Part shown: positions 20,191-30,545 of the stretch, one piece after another | How the letters are laid out: each line of letters opens with the position of its first letter | Numbering within the stretch: position 1 is the first letter of the stretch | NCBI RefSeq assembly: GCF_040419245.1 | Contig: NZ_JAZHOH010000001.1 | Location: 2,108,001 to 2,172,000 of the forward strand | Direction of reading: 5' to 3' | Length of the DNA stretch: 64,000 bases | From: Ewingella sp. CoE-038-23 | GTDB lineage: Bacteria > Pseudomonadota > Gammaproteobacteria > Enterobacterales > Enterobacteriaceae | The notes under the pieces: model-generated | What the model was told of the DNA's origin: nothing | Databases searched by the model: none | Seen by the model: the letters and a program-made list of their open reading frames with translations, nothing else | Program-made: the position numbers and the translations under genes

Positions 20191-20523
20191 TTAGGCGTCA
20201 GCTTTCAACATATAAATGCAGGAAGTTACCGTACTGCCGTCGGTGGTGGTCACTTCGACCGGCACGCGCTCGTAGCCCTCGCCTTCGAAATCATCCAGAA
20301 TCTGCCAGTTTTCAGCGAGCTTATCAGAGCTGAAGACAAAACCATTTACCCGGTTGCCGCTGTCATCAAGCACAATCCCCGGAAAGCCCATTTCAGCCCC
20401 CCAGCCTTTGTGCAGCAGGGTTCCCCCTACGTGCCCTTCTTGCCAACTGCCGCCAATCCCCTCAAGTACGTGGGCGTTTGGGCGGCCGGGGCCTAAAGTG
20501 CCATAAACGAATAACGTTGCCAT
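20191..20523 (-). CDS. Gamma-glutamylcyclotransferase/AIG2-like family protein
   Basis: 110 residues from the ATG at 20523, chosen over a GTG two codons upstream because GGAGTGAGA precedes it. The AIG2-like/GGCT fold signature FVYGTLGPGRPN (residues 4-15) binds the gamma-glutamyl moiety. The acidic residue expected for cyclotransfer activity lies in LDDFEGEGYERV near 76-87 (Glu79 or Glu81). Such proteins release 5-oxoproline from gamma-glutamyl dipeptides; small bacterial members are often untested. It sits 13 bp downstream of hrpA and is probably cotranscribed with it. Confidence 0.8.
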   Translation of the reverse strand: MATLFVYGTLGPGRPNAHVLEGIGGSWQEGHVGGTLLHKGWGAEMGFPGIVLDDSGNRVNGFVFSSDKLAENWQILDDFEGEGYERVPVEVTTTDGSTVTSCIYMLKADA

Positions 20524-20536
20524 TCTCACTCCTCAA

Positions 20537-23500
20537 TCAACCGGTAACTAACTGTTCCATGGTTTGCAAAATACGTTTGTCGGAAATCGGATAAGGCGTG
20601 CCCAGCTGCTGGGCGAAATAGCTCACGCGCAGCTCCTCAATCATCCAGCGCACCTCTTTGACTTCTTCGCTCTGCTGGCGAGCCGGTGGCAGTTTATTGA
20701 GCCACTGCTGCCACAGCTTCTCGACGTGCTCGACCTTCAACATCTGGGCGCGGTCGCGATGAGGATCCATCGCCAGCTTGTCCATACGTTTTTCAATCGC
20801 GTTGAGATAGCGTAGCGTATCTGGCAGGCGTTTCCAGCCGTTCTGAGTGACAAAGCCGCGGTAGATCAACCCTGACATTTGGCTCTTAATATCAGAGAGC
20901 GCCAGCGCCATGGTCATATCAATACGGCCTTTAAGGCGCTTGTTGATATTGAATACCGCCGTCAGGATCTGCTCCACCTGCACGGCAATCTGCACCACGG
21001 CGTCATTGAGATGAGCGCGAACATGCTCGTGAAGTCGGGCAAACTCCTCCTCTTTCCACACCAGACCGCCACTTTCGGCGATCAATTTATCAATGCCGCA
21101 GGAGATACAGTCGTCGATCAGGTCCAGCACTTTGCCATAAGGGTTGAAGTACAGACCCAGCTTGGCTTTGTTCGGCAACTTTTCGTGCAAGTATTTGATT
21201 GGCGATGGAATATTAAGCAGCAGCAAACGGCGCACACCCGCCCACATCGCCTGCTGTTGCTCCAGCTCGCTGTCAAACAGGCGGATCGCGATGCTGTCTT
21301 TGGTATCGACCAGCGCCGGATAAGCCTTAACTTCGTAACCACCGCGCTTTTGTTCATAGCGCTCGGGCAGCGTGCCAAAGCTCCAGACGTGCAAATCGCT
21401 CTGTTCGATGCCGTCATCGGCCACGGCAGACAGCGTCTGCTGCACCTGCTCTTTCAAACCTGCTTTCAGCGCCGTCAGGTCTTTGCCTTCGCGCAGGGTT
21501 TTGTTTTTGTCATCCAAAATACGGAAAGTCATTTTGAGATGGTCTGGAACCTGCTCCAACTGCCAGTCGTCGCGTGACACCGTCACGCCACTCATTTTGC
21601 GCAGTTCGCGCTCCATGGCATCCAGCAAAGGCTGTTCGAAAGGCTTGAGGCGGCCTAGCAGCGCGTCGGCGTAGTTCGGCGCGGGCACGAAGTTGCGGCG
21701 AATCGGCTTCGGCAGTGATTTAATCAGCGCCATAATTAGCTCGCGGCGAATGCCGGGGATCTGCCAGTCGAAGCCCTGCTCGTCAATCTGATTGAGCAGC
21801 GGCAGCGGAATGTGCACCGTCACGCCATCGGCGTCGGTCCCCGGCTCAAACTGATAGGTCACGCGCAGCTTGATATTGCCCTGATGCCAGAAGTTCGGGT
21901 AGTCGTGGGCGCTGATGTTGCCCGCGCCCTCTTTGATCAACATGCTCTTTTCGAAGTTTAGGCTATCGGCGGGCTGGGTCTTCCACCAGCTATCAAAGTG
22001 GCGAGACGACACCACCTCCTGACCAATGCGCTGCTCGTAGAACAGAAACAGCGTCTCGTCGTCGACCAAAATATCGCGGCGGCGGGACTTGTGCTCCAGC
22101 TCTTCCACTTCGCCACGCAGTTTGAGGTTGGCGCGGAAGAACGCGTGCCGCGTCTGCCAGTCACCTTCCACCAGCGCATGGCGAATAAACAGCTCGCGGG
22201 ATAGTACTGGGTCAATGCTGCCGTAGTTCACTTTGCGGGCTGCGACGATAGGCAGGCCGAACAGGGTGACTTTCTCAGACGCGATCACCGCGCCCTGCGC
22301 TTTCTCCCAGTGCGGCTCGCTGAAGCTGCTCTTCACCAGATGCTTGGCCAGCGGCTCAATCCATTCTGGCTCGATGCGCGCGGCGATACGGCCCCACAGG
22401 CGGCTGGTTTCCACCAGCTCGGCGACCATCACCCATTTCGGCGGCTTTTTGAATAGACCGGAACCGGGGAAGACGGCAAACCGGGCATTGCGCGCGCCGG
22501 TATATTCTTGTTTATCCGCGTCTTTCATGCCGATATGCGACAGCAGCCCGGTCAGCAAGGCGCAGTGAACACTGCGATAATCGGCAGGTTCGCTGTTCAC
22601 CGGCAGGCCCAGCTCTTTCACCACTTGGCGCAGCTGGGTATAGATATCCTGCCATTCGCGCACGCGTAGGTAGTTGAGGTAGTCGCTGCGACACATTTTG
22701 CGGAACTGGGCCGAAGAGAGCTCTTTTTGCTGCTCTTTCAGGTAGTCCCACAGATTCACAAAGGCCAAGAAGTCGGAGTCTTTGTCGGCAAAGCGGCGAT
22801 GCTTCTCGTCGGACGCCTGCTTCTTGTCCATCGGGCGTTCGCGCGGGTCCTGAATCGACAGCGCGGCGGTAATGATCATCACTTCGCGCATACAGCTGTC
22901 TTTGCGCGCTTCAAGCACCATGCGGGCCAGACGCGGATCCACCGGCAACTGGGCAAGCTGGCGACCGGACTGCGTCAGGGTATAACGCCCGTCTTGCGCG
23001 TTATTGATTGCCCCCAGCTCTTCCAGCAGGCGCACGCCGTCCTGAATATTGCGTTTATCCGGCGCTTCCACAAAAGGAAACGCGGCAATGTCGCCCAGCC
23101 CCAAAGAGGTCATTTGCAGAATGACCGAGGCTAGGTTGGTACGCAGAATTTCCGGATCGGTAAACTCCGGGCGCGACAGGAAGTCTTGCTCGGAATAGAG
23201 ACGAATACAGATACCTTCGGAGACACGTCCGCAGCGGCCTTTACGCTGATTCGCCGAAGCCTGAGAAATCGGCTCGATAGGCAGGCGCTGCACCTTAGTA
23301 CGGAAGCTATAGCGACTAATACGCGCCGTACCCGGGTCGATAACATATTTAATCCCCGGCACGGTCAGCGAGGTTTCCGCCACGTTGGTGGCCAGCACGA
23401 TGCGGCGACCGGCATGAGACTGGAACACGCGGTTCTGCTCGCTATTGGAAAGGCGGGCATATAAAGGCAAGATTTCGGTATGCGGCAGATCCAGCTTATT

Positions 23501-24442
23501 CAGCGCGTCGGCGGTATCGCGGATCTCCCGCTCGCCGCTCATAAAGATCAGAATATCACCGGCACTTTCGCGGCCCAGCTCGTCTACGGCATCAAAAATC
23601 GCCTGAAGCTGGTCGCGGTCGGTGTCTTCCGCGTCATCCACCACCGGCCGATAGCGCACGTCCACCGGATAAGTGCGGCCCGACACTTCGATAATCGGCG
23701 CATGATTAAAATGCTTCGAGAAGCGCTGAGGGTCGATGGTCGCCGAAGTAATAATGACTTTTAGGTCCGGGCGCTTCGGCAGCAGCTGACGCAGATAGCC
23801 GAGGATAAAGTCGATGTTCAGGCTGCGTTCATGGGCCTCATCGATGATCAGCGTGTCGTATTGCATCAGCATGCGATCTTGTTGGATCTCCGCCAGCAAG
23901 ATACCGTCCGTCATCAGCTTAACCAGCGTGTTATCCCCCACCTGGTCGTTGAAACGCACTTTATAGCCGACGGTGCCGCCCAGCGAGGTTTCCAGCTCGT
24001 CGGCAATACGGTTCGCCACGGTTCTGGCGGCCAGACGCCTTGGCTGAGTATGCCCAATCACGCCTTTAATGCCGCGCCCCAGCTCCATACAGATTTTCGG
24101 GATCTGCGTGGTTTTACCGGAACCTGTTTCCCCCGCCACAATCACCACCTGATGGTCGCGAATGGCTTTGAAGATGTCGTCTTTCTTTTGGCTAACCGGC
24201 AGATTGTCCGGATAGCTGATTTTAGGTCTTGAGGCTTCGCGGGCGCTGACTTTTTGCAGGCTCTGGGCGATAGCGTTTTCAATCTCTTGGGTAATACCTT
24301 CGACCGCTTTCGGGTCGTCCTGCGCTTTATTCAATAGCGCCTTAGCGCCGTGCAAACGTCGTTGCAGGCGTTGGCGGTCACGAAGCATCAGCCCGTCTAA
24401 CTGCGCTGACAGTGCCGCGAGCGGAGATTTCACGTTCGGCAT
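20537..24442 (-). CDS. hrpA: ATP-dependent RNA helicase HrpA
   Basis: 1301 residues (E. coli HrpA 1300). It is a DEAH-box helicase of the DHX family that resolves stalled ribosomes on mRNA. The RecA-like domains carry Walker A GETGSGKTT (104-112), the DEAH box in LIIDEAHERS near 195, SAT and the QRKGRCGRVSEGICIRLYS motif VI. The winged-helix, HA2 and OB-fold parts follow, with the long HrpA-specific C-terminal region beyond residue 600. The gene is complete with no breaks. Confidence 0.97.
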   Translation of the reverse strand: MPNVKSPLAALSAQLDGLMLRDRQRLQRRLHGAKALLNKAQDDPKAVEGITQEIENAIAQSLQKVSAREASRPKISYPDNLPVSQKKDDIFKAIRDHQVVIVAGETGSGKTTQIPKICMELGRGIKGVIGHTQPRRLAARTVANRIADELETSLGGTVGYKVRFNDQVGDNTLVKLMTDGILLAEIQQDRMLMQYDTLIIDEAHERSLNIDFILGYLRQLLPKRPDLKVIITSATIDPQRFSKHFNHAPIIEVSGRTYPVDVRYRPVVDDAEDTDRDQLQAIFDAVDELGRESAGDILIFMSGEREIRDTADALNKLDLPHTEILPLYARLSNSEQNRVFQSHAGRRIVLATNVAETSLTVPGIKYVIDPGTARISRYSFRTKVQRLPIEPISQASANQRKGRCGRVSEGICIRLYSEQDFLSRPEFTDPEILRTNLASVILQMTSLGLGDIAAFPFVEAPDKRNIQDGVRLLEELGAINNAQDGRYTLTQSGRQLAQLPVDPRLARMVLEARKDSCMREVMIITAALSIQDPRERPMDKKQASDEKHRRFADKDSDFLAFVNLWDYLKEQQKELSSAQFRKMCRSDYLNYLRVREWQDIYTQLRQVVKELGLPVNSEPADYRSVHCALLTGLLSHIGMKDADKQEYTGARNARFAVFPGSGLFKKPPKWVMVAELVETSRLWGRIAARIEPEWIEPLAKHLVKSSFSEPHWEKAQGAVIASEKVTLFGLPIVAARKVNYGSIDPVLSRELFIRHALVEGDWQTRHAFFRANLKLRGEVEELEHKSRRRDILVDDETLFLFYEQRIGQEVVSSRHFDSWWKTQPADSLNFEKSMLIKEGAGNISAHDYPNFWHQGNIKLRVTYQFEPGTDADGVTVHIPLPLLNQIDEQGFDWQIPGIRRELIMALIKSLPKPIRRNFVPAPNYADALLGRLKPFEQPLLDAMERELRKMSGVTVSRDDWQLEQVPDHLKMTFRILDDKNKTLREGKDLTALKAGLKEQVQQTLSAVADDGIEQSDLHVWSFGTLPERYEQKRGGYEVKAYPALVDTKDSIAIRLFDSELEQQQAMWAGVRRLLLLNIPSPIKYLHEKLPNKAKLGLYFNPYGKVLDLIDDCISCGIDKLIAESGGLVWKEEEFARLHEHVRAHLNDAVVQIAVQVEQILTAVFNINKRLKGRIDMTMALALSDIKSQMSGLIYRGFVTQNGWKRLPDTLRYLNAIEKRMDKLAMDPHRDRAQMLKVEHVEKLWQQWLNKLPPARQQSEEVKEVRWMIEELRVSYFAQQLGTPYPISDKRILQTMEQLVTG

Positions 24443-24672
24443 TCCTTGTTGCTCGTCAGGCGACTCGAGGATAAACCGCGATATCGGCTGAATTTGAAAG
24501 GTTTAGTGTTGAAGTAGCAGCGGATGAACCTATGCCTGGTTAGCAATATGTTACCACAAGCTGTTGAAGATGCTGAAAGCGGGCTGAATTTAGCGCCAAA
24601 CAGAAGTCGTTCAGTAATATTGAACATAGCACTCGAAATATTACGCTATCACTGAATAACTTTTGTGAATAA

Positions 24673-25347
<675 letters not shown>

Positions 25348-25446
25348 GATTTAAGATTGCCAAGTATTATCACAATCTGGAAGGGTCAATTCCCCTCAGA
25401 ATCGGTTGTTAAACCCCTCTCCTGATGATGTTGTGATAACACCATT

Positions 25447-25472
25447 GCGCGCTGAAAAGCGCGCTTTTTTTT
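25447..25472. terminator. Terminator between azoR and ydbL
   Basis: GCGCGCT, loop GAAA, AGCGCGC, then TTTTTTTT. On the minus strand the downstream side is less A-rich, so it mainly serves azoR. Confidence 0.9.
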
Positions 25473-25474
25473 GC

Positions 25475-25837
25475 CTATTTTTGCAGCCACTGACCATTAA
25501 TCCCGCGCACATACTCCCCGGCTCCGGCGCGAGCCACCAGCTTCTGCCCCGCAAGTTTCGCCACGTCGCCGCTGGTCACCTGATTGTTTTGCGCCACTTG
25601 CTTATATTGCTCTTCGCGGCCCTGATTAATGCGTTTCACCAGTGACAGGGTTTCCGCATCTTGCTTGACCGGCGCCAGATAGCCCGACAGGGTTTCGCCC
25701 ACCCGACCTTGCTGCTTGGCCTCTTCCAGCGTCAGGGCAAAGGCCGTGCTGCTAAACAGTAGGGTTGAAACCAGCACCAGCAGCGCAGATTTCTTCACCG
25801 TGGCGGTTTTAAACATTTTGAAGGTTAACGCACGCAT
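25475..25837 (-). CDS. ydbL: YdbL: secreted DUF1318 protein of the YdbH system
   Basis: 120 residues from the ATG at 25837, chosen because GGAGAG precedes it. The N-terminus is longer than in E. coli YdbL (108 aa): a basic stretch, then the hydrophobic signal KKSALLVLVSTLLFSSTAFA. The mature DUF1318 part begins LTLEEAKQQGRVGET and contains KLAGQKLVARAGAGEYVRGINGQW. YdbL is a periplasmic accessory of the YnbE-YdbH phospholipid-transport pair. It is the last gene of ydbH-ynbE-ydbL. Confidence 0.92.
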   Translation of the reverse strand: MRALTFKMFKTATVKKSALLVLVSTLLFSSTAFALTLEEAKQQGRVGETLSGYLAPVKQDAETLSLVKRINQGREEQYKQVAQNNQVTSGDVAKLAGQKLVARAGAGEYVRGINGQWLQK

Positions 25838-25873
25838 ATCCACTCTCCACACCGGCTTGCCAGCCGCGCCAAT

Positions 25874-26083
25874 TTAGAACAGGTCACTCTGGTTTTTCAG
25901 CAGATTTTCGACATCTTTATCGACCTTGATGTGGATCTCATGCTCAATCTTGACGTTCATATTGATGGTGATCGGCTCTTTCGGTGCAGAGAGTTCAATG
26001 CGCGGCACGCAGCCGTTAAGCATCACGACGGCCAGAGCGGTCGCCGTGCAGAGCGTGGTTCGGTAAGCGATAGCCAGCTTCAT
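25874..26083 (-). CDS. ynbE: Outer-membrane lipoprotein YnbE
   Basis: 69 residues. A lipoprotein signal ends at LNGC (Cys25), then the strongly conserved PRIELSAPKEPITINMNVKI and the C-terminal LLKNQSDLF. YnbE is reported to oligomerise and dock on the C-terminus of YdbH to bridge it to the outer membrane. Its ATG overlaps the ydbH stop (ATGA). Confidence 0.94.
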   Translation of the reverse strand: MKLAIAYRTTLCTATALAVVMLNGCVPRIELSAPKEPITINMNVKIEHEIHIKVDKDVENLLKNQSDLF

Positions 26084-28779
26084 GGTAAAGTCCTCAAATT
26101 CTTATCCTTAGAGGGTGCATCCGGTTGCTGAGACAGGGAGTTCGCCGGCAGCGAGATCTCCTGTTGCAACCATTCTTGCAAGTTGTCGCCAAAGCGCAAA
26201 CTGCGCCACAGCTGATAAATGTTTTCCTGATGGGTGTAATTAAGGTTCACTTCTCTGTCCTGCTTACCCGAGGTATTGGCTCCGGTAACGTGAGATTTCA
26301 TGGTCAGCTCGCCGAGGTTATCCAGATTGACCTTGGCAATCATTTCGCGGATCTCCATATAACGGATCCACTCAATCACCAGCCGGTTAGCCAGATTGCC
26401 AGCCGCCATGGCATCGGCAAACTGTGGGTCGAGGCGCAGCGTCAGCCAGCCATCATTTTGTATCCAGCCGTCGCGCACAATCCAGTGCGGGTCATTAACA
26501 TAAAGTGGCAGCTCGCCGTTGATATTACCGGACATCGCCAACTGTTTGGGTTTCAGCGCGGTGAACAGTTCGCTGAGACTGATTTTTTGCAGTTTAAGCA
26601 CCGCCGCGTCATGCTGCGGCATGCGCAGCGCCGACATGCTGATGTGGCCGCGCAGGGTATCCACGCCGAGATTACTCAGGGTCAGCGGCGTGCTCTCCGA
26701 CCAGGGATAAGTCCCTTGCAGGTCGGCAGTAATGTTCTCCAGCTTAACGAGGTTATTCACTTCGCGGATCCGCAGCATTACCGGCTGTTTCACACCCAGC
26801 GTCCAAATCTGATTTTGCAGCCGATAAGAGAGGCTGAAGTCCATCCCACTGACGTCGCCGTCCGGCAACCACATGCCGCCGTCCTTCACCACCCAGTGAC
26901 CGCCGCCGATAAATCCCTGCCCGCGCGCCATGGAGAAAGCCGCCTGCGCATAGAAAGTGCCCTCGCGCAGACGAATATTCAACTCCGGAGTCAGCAGCGA
27001 CTGGAATACCGCCAGCTGCTGTTTCGGCCACCAGGCTTCACCGCGCAGACGTTCGCCATCCCAACGACCGTTGAGCTTGATCGGCCCTATCGGGTCGGCG
27101 TCCAGCGTGCCTTTCATGATGAAGCTCTGCGGGTCGCTACCACTGAGGTGCAGCATTAGCTCGCTGGGTGGCAGGTAGCCGCCGTTATCCAGCGCAATCT
27201 TCTTCGCCACCAGCTTGATGTCGCCCATAAACTGTGGCGGCAAATCCGGGAATTGTTTTTTGAAGCGTTCTGGTACCGGGCGACGCCAAGTCAGCGGTTT
27301 ATCCAGCGTCAGGCGCGGCGCGTCCACATTAATCAAGCCGTAATGTAGCTTGTTAAAGCCGGTCGAGAGCGACGTCAGGGTGATGAGATTGTTATCCCAA
27401 TTACCTTTACCGGCCATATCCCAACGTCCGGCCAGCGGCGGCAGTTTGCCATTGCCCCAGTATTTGAAATTCCACAGTCCCTGATCCGGCCAAAATTTCT
27501 CGGCCTTACCGTCAAGGTGCAGGTCGAAGCTACCCCAGTAGGTATCCCGAGCTTTAACAATCGCCTGTAGCGGGCCGCTCACCCCTTCGGCAGAAACCTT
27601 CACCCCCGCCAGCGGCCAGCGGGCGTCCTGTAACAGTAGCTCAGGAGTAGGTTTGCCCCACGCGCGCAGCAGAGCGCCGCTGCGCAGCGCCAGCGTCGGA
27701 TTAAGCACCGAGCCGCTCAGCGTACCCGGCAGCGAGGCACTCAGTGAGGTAGCCACCAGGTTAGCTTGGCCAGTGAGCTGGAAAGCCAAATCGCTGTCCA
27801 GCAGCCCAACCTTGCCCGGCCCCATGGTCAGCACCACGTTGGCTTTACCATTATGCCCCTGAGTCAGCACGTTGAGCCGCGCCGCGAGCTGGGTCTGGTC
27901 GAAGGTATCCGCCCAATCGCTCAGCGTCAGGTTGATGCCACCGGCGAGCGGCTGCGCGGCATAGGGCCAGTGCCACTGCCCCTGGCTTATCTGTAAATTC
28001 TTACCGTGCAGAGTCCACGGCAGGGTCGCCAGAGGCTGCTGGCTGCCCTTTTCGGCAATCGTCAGCACGCCTGAGGTTTGCTGCCATTGCAGTAAAATAT
28101 CCAGCGGATTCGGCACCTGTGCGGTTTGCATTTCGGCGCGCAGTTCGCCGGTTTGCGGCAACTGGTCCAGCGTAGCGGGCAGCGTCAATTTGCCGCTCAG
28201 CGCAATGGGCTGTTGGCTGCCCGGCGGGGTCAGGCGCAGGGAGTTAATGGCGAGTTGTTGATTGTCGAGCGTGGCGTCCAGATTGAGATCTTCGCCCTGT
28301 AGCGTCAGGTGCTGGGTCGCGCCCTGATTGTCGAGACGCAGTTCACCGGCGTAACGCTGCCACGGCGTCACCACCAGACGGTGAATGATCACATTGCCCG
28401 CAGGCAGGCTCTGTTGGATATCAGCTAATGAAAGAGGTGAGCTATCGGCGCTTTTCGGCAGGTTGCTCAGACACAGGGTATCGACATTCAGGCTATCGGC
28501 CTCCAGCGCCCAGCGGCCACTGGCATGGCTCAGACGCGCATTGGTGGCCTGCGCCAGTTCGCATTCTCCCGCCATATAGCGCATTCCCGGCAGCTCGAGA
28601 GTACCATTAGACCAGCTAGGTGATGCGGAAAGGCGTAGACTGGTCCCTGCCGGTAGCCAATGTTGGGCAACCTGAGGCAACCAGCGAGGCACGGTTTTCC
28701 ATAACACCCCGGCCAAAAACAGCAAGGTAAGCACGGTTCCCAGACACACCAGTGCAAAATATCTCAGTCCTTTCCTCAT
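26080..28779 (-). CDS. ydbH: AsmA-like intermembrane phospholipid transport protein YdbH
   Basis: 899 residues (E. coli YdbH 879). A single N-terminal membrane anchor (about 7-27, FALVCLGTVLTLLFLAGVLW) is followed by a long beta-rich periplasmic region of the bridge-like/AsmA type. YdbH is redundant with TamB and YhdP in moving glycerophospholipids between the inner and outer membranes. It heads a ydbH-ynbE-ydbL operon and is divergent from ldhA (73 bp). The C-terminal segment with the YnbE-interacting region is present. Confidence 0.95.
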   Translation of the reverse strand: MRKGLRYFALVCLGTVLTLLFLAGVLWKTVPRWLPQVAQHWLPAGTSLRLSASPSWSNGTLELPGMRYMAGECELAQATNARLSHASGRWALEADSLNVDTLCLSNLPKSADSSPLSLADIQQSLPAGNVIIHRLVVTPWQRYAGELRLDNQGATQHLTLQGEDLNLDATLDNQQLAINSLRLTPPGSQQPIALSGKLTLPATLDQLPQTGELRAEMQTAQVPNPLDILLQWQQTSGVLTIAEKGSQQPLATLPWTLHGKNLQISQGQWHWPYAAQPLAGGINLTLSDWADTFDQTQLAARLNVLTQGHNGKANVVLTMGPGKVGLLDSDLAFQLTGQANLVATSLSASLPGTLSGSVLNPTLALRSGALLRAWGKPTPELLLQDARWPLAGVKVSAEGVSGPLQAIVKARDTYWGSFDLHLDGKAEKFWPDQGLWNFKYWGNGKLPPLAGRWDMAGKGNWDNNLITLTSLSTGFNKLHYGLINVDAPRLTLDKPLTWRRPVPERFKKQFPDLPPQFMGDIKLVAKKIALDNGGYLPPSELMLHLSGSDPQSFIMKGTLDADPIGPIKLNGRWDGERLRGEAWWPKQQLAVFQSLLTPELNIRLREGTFYAQAAFSMARGQGFIGGGHWVVKDGGMWLPDGDVSGMDFSLSYRLQNQIWTLGVKQPVMLRIREVNNLVKLENITADLQGTYPWSESTPLTLSNLGVDTLRGHISMSALRMPQHDAAVLKLQKISLSELFTALKPKQLAMSGNINGELPLYVNDPHWIVRDGWIQNDGWLTLRLDPQFADAMAAGNLANRLVIEWIRYMEIREMIAKVNLDNLGELTMKSHVTGANTSGKQDREVNLNYTHQENIYQLWRSLRFGDNLQEWLQQEISLPANSLSQQPDAPSKDKNLRTLP

Positions 28780-28852
28780 GATATGCCTTGTTTTTCACGA
28801 AACCGCTATAAGATACCATAATTAGCATAACAACTTATCGTGGAGAAATAGG

Positions 28853-29839
28853 ATGAAACTCGCCGTTTACAGCACGAAGAATTACGATCGTAAATACCTC
28901 GAGTTGGTGAATCAGCATTATGGATATGAGCTGGAGTTTTTCGACTTCCTGCTGACCCCGCAGACGGCGAAAACCGCCATCGGCGCCGATGCCGTCTGTA
29001 TCTTCGTCAATGACGATGGCAGCCGCGAAGTGTTGCAAGAGCTGAAATCGCTGGGCATTAAGACGCTGGCCCTGCGCTGTGCCGGTTTCAATAACGTGGA
29101 TTTAGACGCCGCCAAAGAGCTGGGTATTTCGGTGGTGCGCGTTCCGGCTTATTCACCGGAAGCCGTGGCCGAGCACGCCGTGGGCATGATGATGTGTCTT
29201 AACCGCCACATTCACCGTGCCTATCAGCGCACCCGAGAGGCGAACTTCTCTCTGGAAGGGTTGATTGGTTTTAATATGCATCAGCGCACGGCGGGGATCA
29301 TCGGCACGGGTAAAATCGGCGTCGCCGCGATGCGGATTCTGAAAGGTTTCGGCATGCATATTCTGGCTTATGACCCCTATCCAAGCCCATTGGCCCTTGA
29401 ACTGGGTGCCGAGTATGTGGATCTCGATTCGCTGTACGCTCAGTCGGACGTTATCTCCCTGCACTGCCCGTTAACGCCGGAAAACCACCACATGCTGAAC
29501 GCCACGTCATTCGCCAAGATGAAAGACGGCGTGATGATTGTGAACACCAGCCGAGGCGCGCTGCTGGACGCCACTGCCGCCATTGACGCATTGAAGAAGC
29601 AGAAAATCGGCGCGCTGGGGATGGACGTGTATGAGAACGAGCGGGATCTGTTCTTCGAAGACAACTCCAACGAAGTGGTGCTGGACGACGTGTTCCGCCG
29701 CCTCTCATCCTGTCACAATGTGTTGTTCACCGGGCACCAAGCCTTCCTGACCAGCGACGCGCTGACCAGTATTTCGGAGACAACATTGCTGAATGTGGAT
29801 CAGCTGGCGAAAGGGCAGCCATGCCCGAATGTTTTGTAG
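28853..29839 (+). CDS. ldhA: Fermentative D-lactate dehydrogenase
   Basis: 328 residues (E. coli LdhA 329). It reduces pyruvate to D-lactate with NADH during fermentation, in the cytosol. It belongs to the D-isomer 2-hydroxyacid dehydrogenases: Rossmann motif GTGKIG at 151-156, Arg in VNTSRGALLD, Glu in MDVYENE and the catalytic His in LFTGHQAFLT. Its start follows GTGGAGAAA. The ldhA/ydbH divergent arrangement is as in E. coli; hslJ, found downstream in E. coli, is missing here and replaced by the repeat elements at 29872-30513. Confidence 0.97.
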   Translation: MKLAVYSTKNYDRKYLELVNQHYGYELEFFDFLLTPQTAKTAIGADAVCIFVNDDGSREVLQELKSLGIKTLALRCAGFNNVDLDAAKELGISVVRVPAYSPEAVAEHAVGMMMCLNRHIHRAYQRTREANFSLEGLIGFNMHQRTAGIIGTGKIGVAAMRILKGFGMHILAYDPYPSPLALELGAEYVDLDSLYAQSDVISLHCPLTPENHHMLNATSFAKMKDGVMIVNTSRGALLDATAAIDALKKQKIGALGMDVYENERDLFFEDNSNEVVLDDVFRRLSSCHNVLFTGHQAFLTSDALTSISETTLLNVDQLAKGQPCPNVL

Positions 29840-29871
29840 TTTAGGAAACTACAGGTAACTTTTAGGTCAGA

Positions 29872-30146
29872 CTGTGGGCGTCGGCCTAAGGTCAAAACCG
29901 TGGGCTCGCCGCCCACACTGGCCCAAAGGGTTTTAAACGAAACCCTTTGGAATCCTGCGTTTTTTTGCTGCTGTTAGATCGAGGCTTCGCAGGGTTGAGA
30001 TGGACATGTTTCAGGCACCTTAGTGATTGTCGCGAAGTGCCGCCGCTTAGGCGGTTCCCTCAGTTCGGGCTTCGAGCCATAGGTCTCGAACCACTCCCTC
30101 GGCGTCACTTCTGAACGCGACTTACTGGCATTTACACCGTACCTTT
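29872..30146 (-). repeat. Mosaic palindromic repeat, copy 1
   Basis: Reverse orientation. Read on the minus strand it has the same module series as the copy at 44618: CGCGTTCAGAAGTGACGCCG, an inverted repeat around GGTTCGAGACC and GGCTCGAAGCC, ACCGCCTAAGCGGCGG, CCTGAAACATGTCC, CCCTGCGAAGCCTCGATCT, the palindrome CCAAAGGGTTT/AAACCCTTTGG, and GTGGGC/GCCCAC. It begins 33 bp after the ldhA stop and lies head-to-head with the next copy. Confidence 0.88.
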
Positions 30147-30179
30147 CCATTCAATTCGTAAAAAAACATACCCAAAACC

Positions 30180-30513
30180 AAGCCCACTGAAACGGCACGG
30201 TTGAGATGCCTCAAAACCGCAGTCAAAAATGACGCTGAGCGAACGGTTCGAGACCAAAGGCTCGAAGCCTGAAGCGAAGGCACCGCCTAAGCGGCGACAT
30301 TTTGCGGTGGAGAACTGAAGCTCCTGAAACACGTCCGCCCAGCGAGCGACAGCGCGGAGTAAAGAGCCGGGGATTCTCAAGGGGCGCGGCGATAGGCGCC
30401 CCTTGAGGCCTGTGTGGCGGCAGCGCACGGTTTTGACCTTAGCCAGTGTGGGTGGCAGCGCACGATTTTGACCTTAAAGGGCCAGTGTGGGCGGCGAGCC
30501 CACGGTCTTGAAT
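30180..30513 (+). repeat. Mosaic palindromic repeat, copy 2 (variant 3' half)
   Basis: Forward orientation, its left end 33 bp from copy 1, making an inverted pair. The left half matches the family (GAAACGGCACGGTTGA, GGTTCGAGACC, ACCGCCTAAGCGGCG, CTGAAACACGTCC). The right half carries a different palindrome, CTCAAGGGGCG and CGCCCCTTGAG around a short loop. It then returns to GTGGGC/GCCCAC hairpins. This module swap shows the element is mosaic. Confidence 0.82.
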
Positions 30514-30545
30514 TTGAATTTAAAAGCGCTCAAAGGCAGCCCGCC

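Noticed and set aside
30132..30428. 98-codon minus-strand frame within repeat copy 2, and similar frames at 35590-35817, 44545-44835 and 44784-44984
   Set aside because: They share residues only because the DNA repeat is shared. They lack ribosome binding sites and start and stop at different modules.
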